A stretch of DNA of 7,205 nt from Citricoccus sp. WCRC_4 (lineage in GTDB: Bacteria > Actinomycetota > Actinomycetes > Actinomycetales > Micrococcaceae). The notes beneath the pieces were generated by a model. The model was not told the DNA's origin. It was given only the letters and a program-made list of their open reading frames with translations, and searched no databases. The stretch lies in assembly GCA_026645375.1 (NCBI GenBank), contig JAPFFX010000219.1, forward strand, positions 1 to 7,205, given 5' to 3'. Shown in pieces: positions 5,701 through 7,205 of the stretch (position 1 is the stretch's first letter; every line of letters starts with the position of its first letter). The translations under genes were made by a program, and so were the position numbers.

Positions 5701-7205
5701 GAGGTTGTCCCGGGCCCACTCGTCCAGGCCCGCGGCCTGCAACCGGTCCGCGGCCAGGCTCCCGGCGCCGGCGCGCCCGTCCTGGGCGGACGGCTCCGAT
5801 GACGGCGCGGCGGACTGCGCCGTCTCCACCTCGCGGCGGAAGGCCCCGACGGCCTCGCCCAGCTCGGCGGGGCGGCCCTCGGCATCGCCGCGCCAGAACG
5901 GCAACCGCCCGGGCTGGCCGAAGGCCGGGATGACGAGCACCCGGTCGTGGGTGATGTCCTGGATCTGCCAACTGGTGGCGCCCAGGACGATGACGTCCCC
6001 CACCCGGGACTCGTAGACCATCTCCTCGTCCAGCTCCCCGACCCGGCGACCGCCGGTGCGGGCCGTGCCCGCCGCCGTCGGGCCGTCCGCGCCGGCGCCC
6101 GACGGGTCCTCGGAGCCGGCCAGGAAGACGCCGAACAACCCGCGGTCCGGGATCGTGCCGCCGGAGGTGACGGCCAGCCACTGGGAGCCGTTGCGGCCGG
6201 TCAGGGTGCCGGCCTCGCGGTCCCAGACCACGCGGGGGCGCAACTCGGCGAACTCGTCCGAGGGATAGCGACCGGAGAGCAGGTCCAGGACGGACTCGAA
6301 GGCCGAGTGGGGCAGGGTCGCGAAGGGGGCGGTGCGGCGCAGGCGGTCGAACCAGGCCTCGGCGTCGAGCTCGTCCAGGGCGCAGGCCGCCACGGTCTGC
6401 TGGGCCAGGATGTCCAGCGGATTGGCGGGCACGGTGAGGGACTCGATCTTCCCGGCCAGCATCCGCTCCACCACGACCGTGGTGTCCACCAGGTCACCAC
6501 GGTGCTTGGGGAAGAACCAGCCGGAGGAGGTCTCACCGACCTGGTGGCCGGCCCGGCCCACGCGCTGCAGGCCCGAGGCCACCGACGGCGGTGACTCGAC
6601 CTGGATGACGAGGTCCACGGCGCCCATGTCGATGCCGAGCTCCAGTGAGCTGGTGGCCACCACGCAGCGCAGCTGGCCGGTCTTCAGCGCATCCTCGATG
6701 AGGGCGCGCTGCTCCTTGGACACCGAGCCGTGGTGGGCCCGGGCGAACTCGGTGCCGGTGCCCTCGGTGCTCGTCCCGGCCGACTGGCCGGACCCGCCCA
6801 TCAGCTGGGCGGGAGCGTGTCCCGGGGCAGGCCGGTCTCCCCGGGCGCCGGGCACCGCCCCCGCCAGGACCTCATCGAGGCGTGCCGGCTCATCCGGTCC
6901 ACCGCCGTGCGCATCATCTGGCGCGTCCATTCCGGCGCCCGCGTGGAAGGACCCGGCGAGCTGGCGCTCCTCCCAGATCTCGTTGAGCCGCCCGGTGAGC
7001 CGCTCGGCCAGCCGCCGTGAGTTGGCGAAGACGATGGTCGACCGGTTCCATGCGACCAGGTCGACGATCCGTTCCTCCACGTGTGGCCAGATCGAGGCCT
7101 GGGCCTCCAGCCCGGAGCCGGGCCCGAGGTCGTGGGCGCCGGCAGCCGAGGGCAGCTCCGTCATGTCCGGCACCGGGACGGTGACATGCACGTCCCAGGA
7201 CTTGG
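2743..7205 (-). CDS. lhr: Lhr, large superfamily 2 ATP-dependent helicase (N-terminus outside window)
   Basis: The frame is open from the right edge to TGA at 2745-2743, about 1,487 residues. It enters as KSWDVHVTVPVPDM, the strand leading into the second RecA domain, so RecA1 with Walker A and DExH is missing here. Numbering from the GTG at 7191: motif IV STIVFANSRRLAERL (51-65), motif V VVATSSLELGIDMG (177-190), motif VI QRVGRAGH (209-216), then the winged-helix and beta-barrel core to about 700. A C-terminal half with winged helices and the AlkZ-like module includes AATDPANPYGAALPWP (1361-1376) and VLVSGELVLYVERGG (1401-1415). Mycobacterial Lhr is a 3'-5' single-strand DNA translocase that unwinds RNA:DNA hybrids; E. 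coli Lhr-CTD has been reported as a uracil-DNA glycosylase. Low-complexity insertions occur at about 79-149, 358-385, 456-480 and 1295-1357, so the full protein is probably well over 1,600 residues against about 1,500 usually. The GTG at 7191 is internal, not the start. nei2 follows by 39 bp. Confidence 0.95.
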   Translation of the reverse strand, partial: KSWDVHVTVPVPDMTELPSAAGAHDLGPGSGLEAQASIWPHVEERIVDLVAWNRSTIVFANSRRLAERLTGRLNEIWEERQLAGSFHAGAGMDAPDDAHGGGPDEPARLDEVLAGAVPGARGDRPAPGHAPAQLMGGSGQSAGTSTEGTGTEFARAHHGSVSKEQRALIEDALKTGQLRCVVATSSLELGIDMGAVDLVIQVESPPSVASGLQRVGRAGHQVGETSSGWFFPKHRGDLVDTTVVVERMLAGKIESLTVPANPLDILAQQTVAACALDELDAEAWFDRLRRTAPFATLPHSAFESVLDLLSGRYPSDEFAELRPRVVWDREAGTLTGRNGSQWLAVTSGGTIPDRGLFGVFLAGSEDPSGAGADGPTAAGTARTGGRRVGELDEEMVYESRVGDVIVLGATSWQIQDITHDRVLVIPAFGQPGRLPFWRGDAEGRPAELGEAVGAFRREVETAQSAAPSSEPSAQDGRAGAGSLAADRLQAAGLDEWARDNLTAYLTEQREATGVLPTEKTLVVERFHDELGDWRVVLHSPYGMPVHAPWALAVGARLHARYGMDGSAMAADDGIVLRVPMMEDEPPGAELFLFTAEELEEIVTEEVGGSALFAARFRENAARALLLPRRDPRKRSPLWQQRQRAAQLLEVARKYPQFPIILETVRECLQDVYDLPALKRLAGRIEDKSLRLVETTTQSPSPFAQSLLFGYVAQFIYEGDSPLAERRAAALSLDPGLLNELLGRAELADLLDPGVIATVEADLQRLSPTRRVKGAEGLADLLRLLGPLTAAEAAARMQQPEAEDSGAAAGSATEHQAVILLDELVAANRALRIRLGGQEHYAAIEDAARLRDALGVALPMGVPLAFIEPVTDPLGDLVSRYARTHGPFTATEAGAALGLGAAVVLQVLQRLAAERRVSEGRYRPGGTGQPGPLDTEWCEVEVLRRIRRRSLAALRAEVEPVEQPAYARFLADWQHLDPAPGGGSPATLRGGDGVATVLDQLSGVPVPASAWESHVLPARVRDYAPSQLDELLATGEFLWSGTAAAAGNDGWIAFHHVDSVDLSLARAEDFEPNPVHRALQEVLDGGGAWFFGPLAGRVREGWSGDDDRPTNADILAALWDLVWAGRVGNDTLAPVRGLLGQGRTAHKSRARTPRARPARPGRGARLSRLRRLEEVTGSLDGALAGDDGTLPGPSGTGLPAELGPTGAARAAGRWSLLPAPATDPTLRAHSAAEYLLDRYGVITRGSVMAEEVPGGFATQYRLLTRMEEAGQVRRGYYIEHLGAAQFSTGATVDRLRGFARQDVADSPAAGPSAASAPGAPAGATWSPPGPSAGATWSPPGPSAAASWTPPGRNPRPDPGPPAIALAATDPANPYGAALPWPEIPADQDGVRPTGQRPGRKAGAVVVLVSGELVLYVERGGRTLLCFSEDPSVLGPTAQSLAWALRTARVEKMSLEKVNGLPVPGTALAAALLEAGFYSSPSGVRFRS
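3178..3243. repeat. Perfect 33-bp tandem duplication inside lhr
   Basis: Two identical 33-bp units lie head to tail (3178-3210 and 3211-3243), each starting GGCCGAGGGTCCCGG on the plus strand. On the coding strand they encode GATWSPPGPSA twice (residues 1317-1338), followed by a degenerate third unit AASWTPPGRNP (1339-1349). The unit is a whole number of codons. Identity at the DNA level, including wobble positions, indicates a recent duplication or ongoing homogenisation. The repeats sit in a flexible linker within the Lhr C-terminal half. Confidence 0.95.

Noticed and set aside
7189..7191. GTG at 7191 considered as the start of lhr
   Set aside because: The frame stays open upstream to the window edge and encodes KSWD, which belongs to the conserved strand before the second RecA domain. 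The true start must lie several hundred bases beyond the window.

Overview
This is a very GC-rich, fully coding-dense piece of an actinobacterial chromosome. The strongly G/C-biased third codon positions, a long Lhr helicase of the mycobacterial type and a Nei2-type DNA glycosylase beside it all point to Actinomycetota. A Micrococcales or Micrococcaceae-like host is my best guess, but nothing in the window proves the genus.

Layout from left to right: (i) bases 1-138 are the last 45 codons of an unrecognised gene on the plus strand. (ii) Bases 139-264 are a convergent intergenic region holding two perfect GC-rich hairpins that share an 8-base arm sequence, almost certainly the terminators of the two converging transcripts. 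(iii) Bases 265-1455 (minus) encode a GlgC-type sugar-1-phosphate nucleotidyltransferase, with a clear Shine-Dalgarno. (iv) Bases 1456-1662 are a leader region with a possible promoter, a 14-bp direct repeat and a small hairpin. (v) Bases 1663-2703 (minus) encode a Nei2/Fpg-family DNA glycosylase/AP lyase. (vi) Bases 2743-7205 (minus) encode all but the N-terminal part of the giant helicase Lhr, which runs off the right edge.

The three minus-strand genes are transcribed in the order lhr, nei2, glgC. The lhr-nei2 pair is a known conserved arrangement (Rv3296-Rv3297 in Mycobacterium tuberculosis) and makes sense as a DNA repair unit: a 3'-5' translocase/helicase followed by an oxidised-base glycosylase. 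The nucleotidyltransferase belongs to carbohydrate (glycogen/alpha-glucan) metabolism; the 207-bp gap suggests it can be transcribed separately.

I see no mobile element, CRISPR, tRNA or rRNA, and no convincing new biological system. The more unusual points are: both repair proteins carry long low-complexity insertions relative to their families, including a perfect 33-bp tandem duplication inside lhr; lhr and nei2 lie in the same frame separated by a single stop codon; the nucleotidyltransferase departs from classical GlgC at its nucleotide-binding motif; and the double hairpin at the convergent junction can in principle re-pair into alternative structures.
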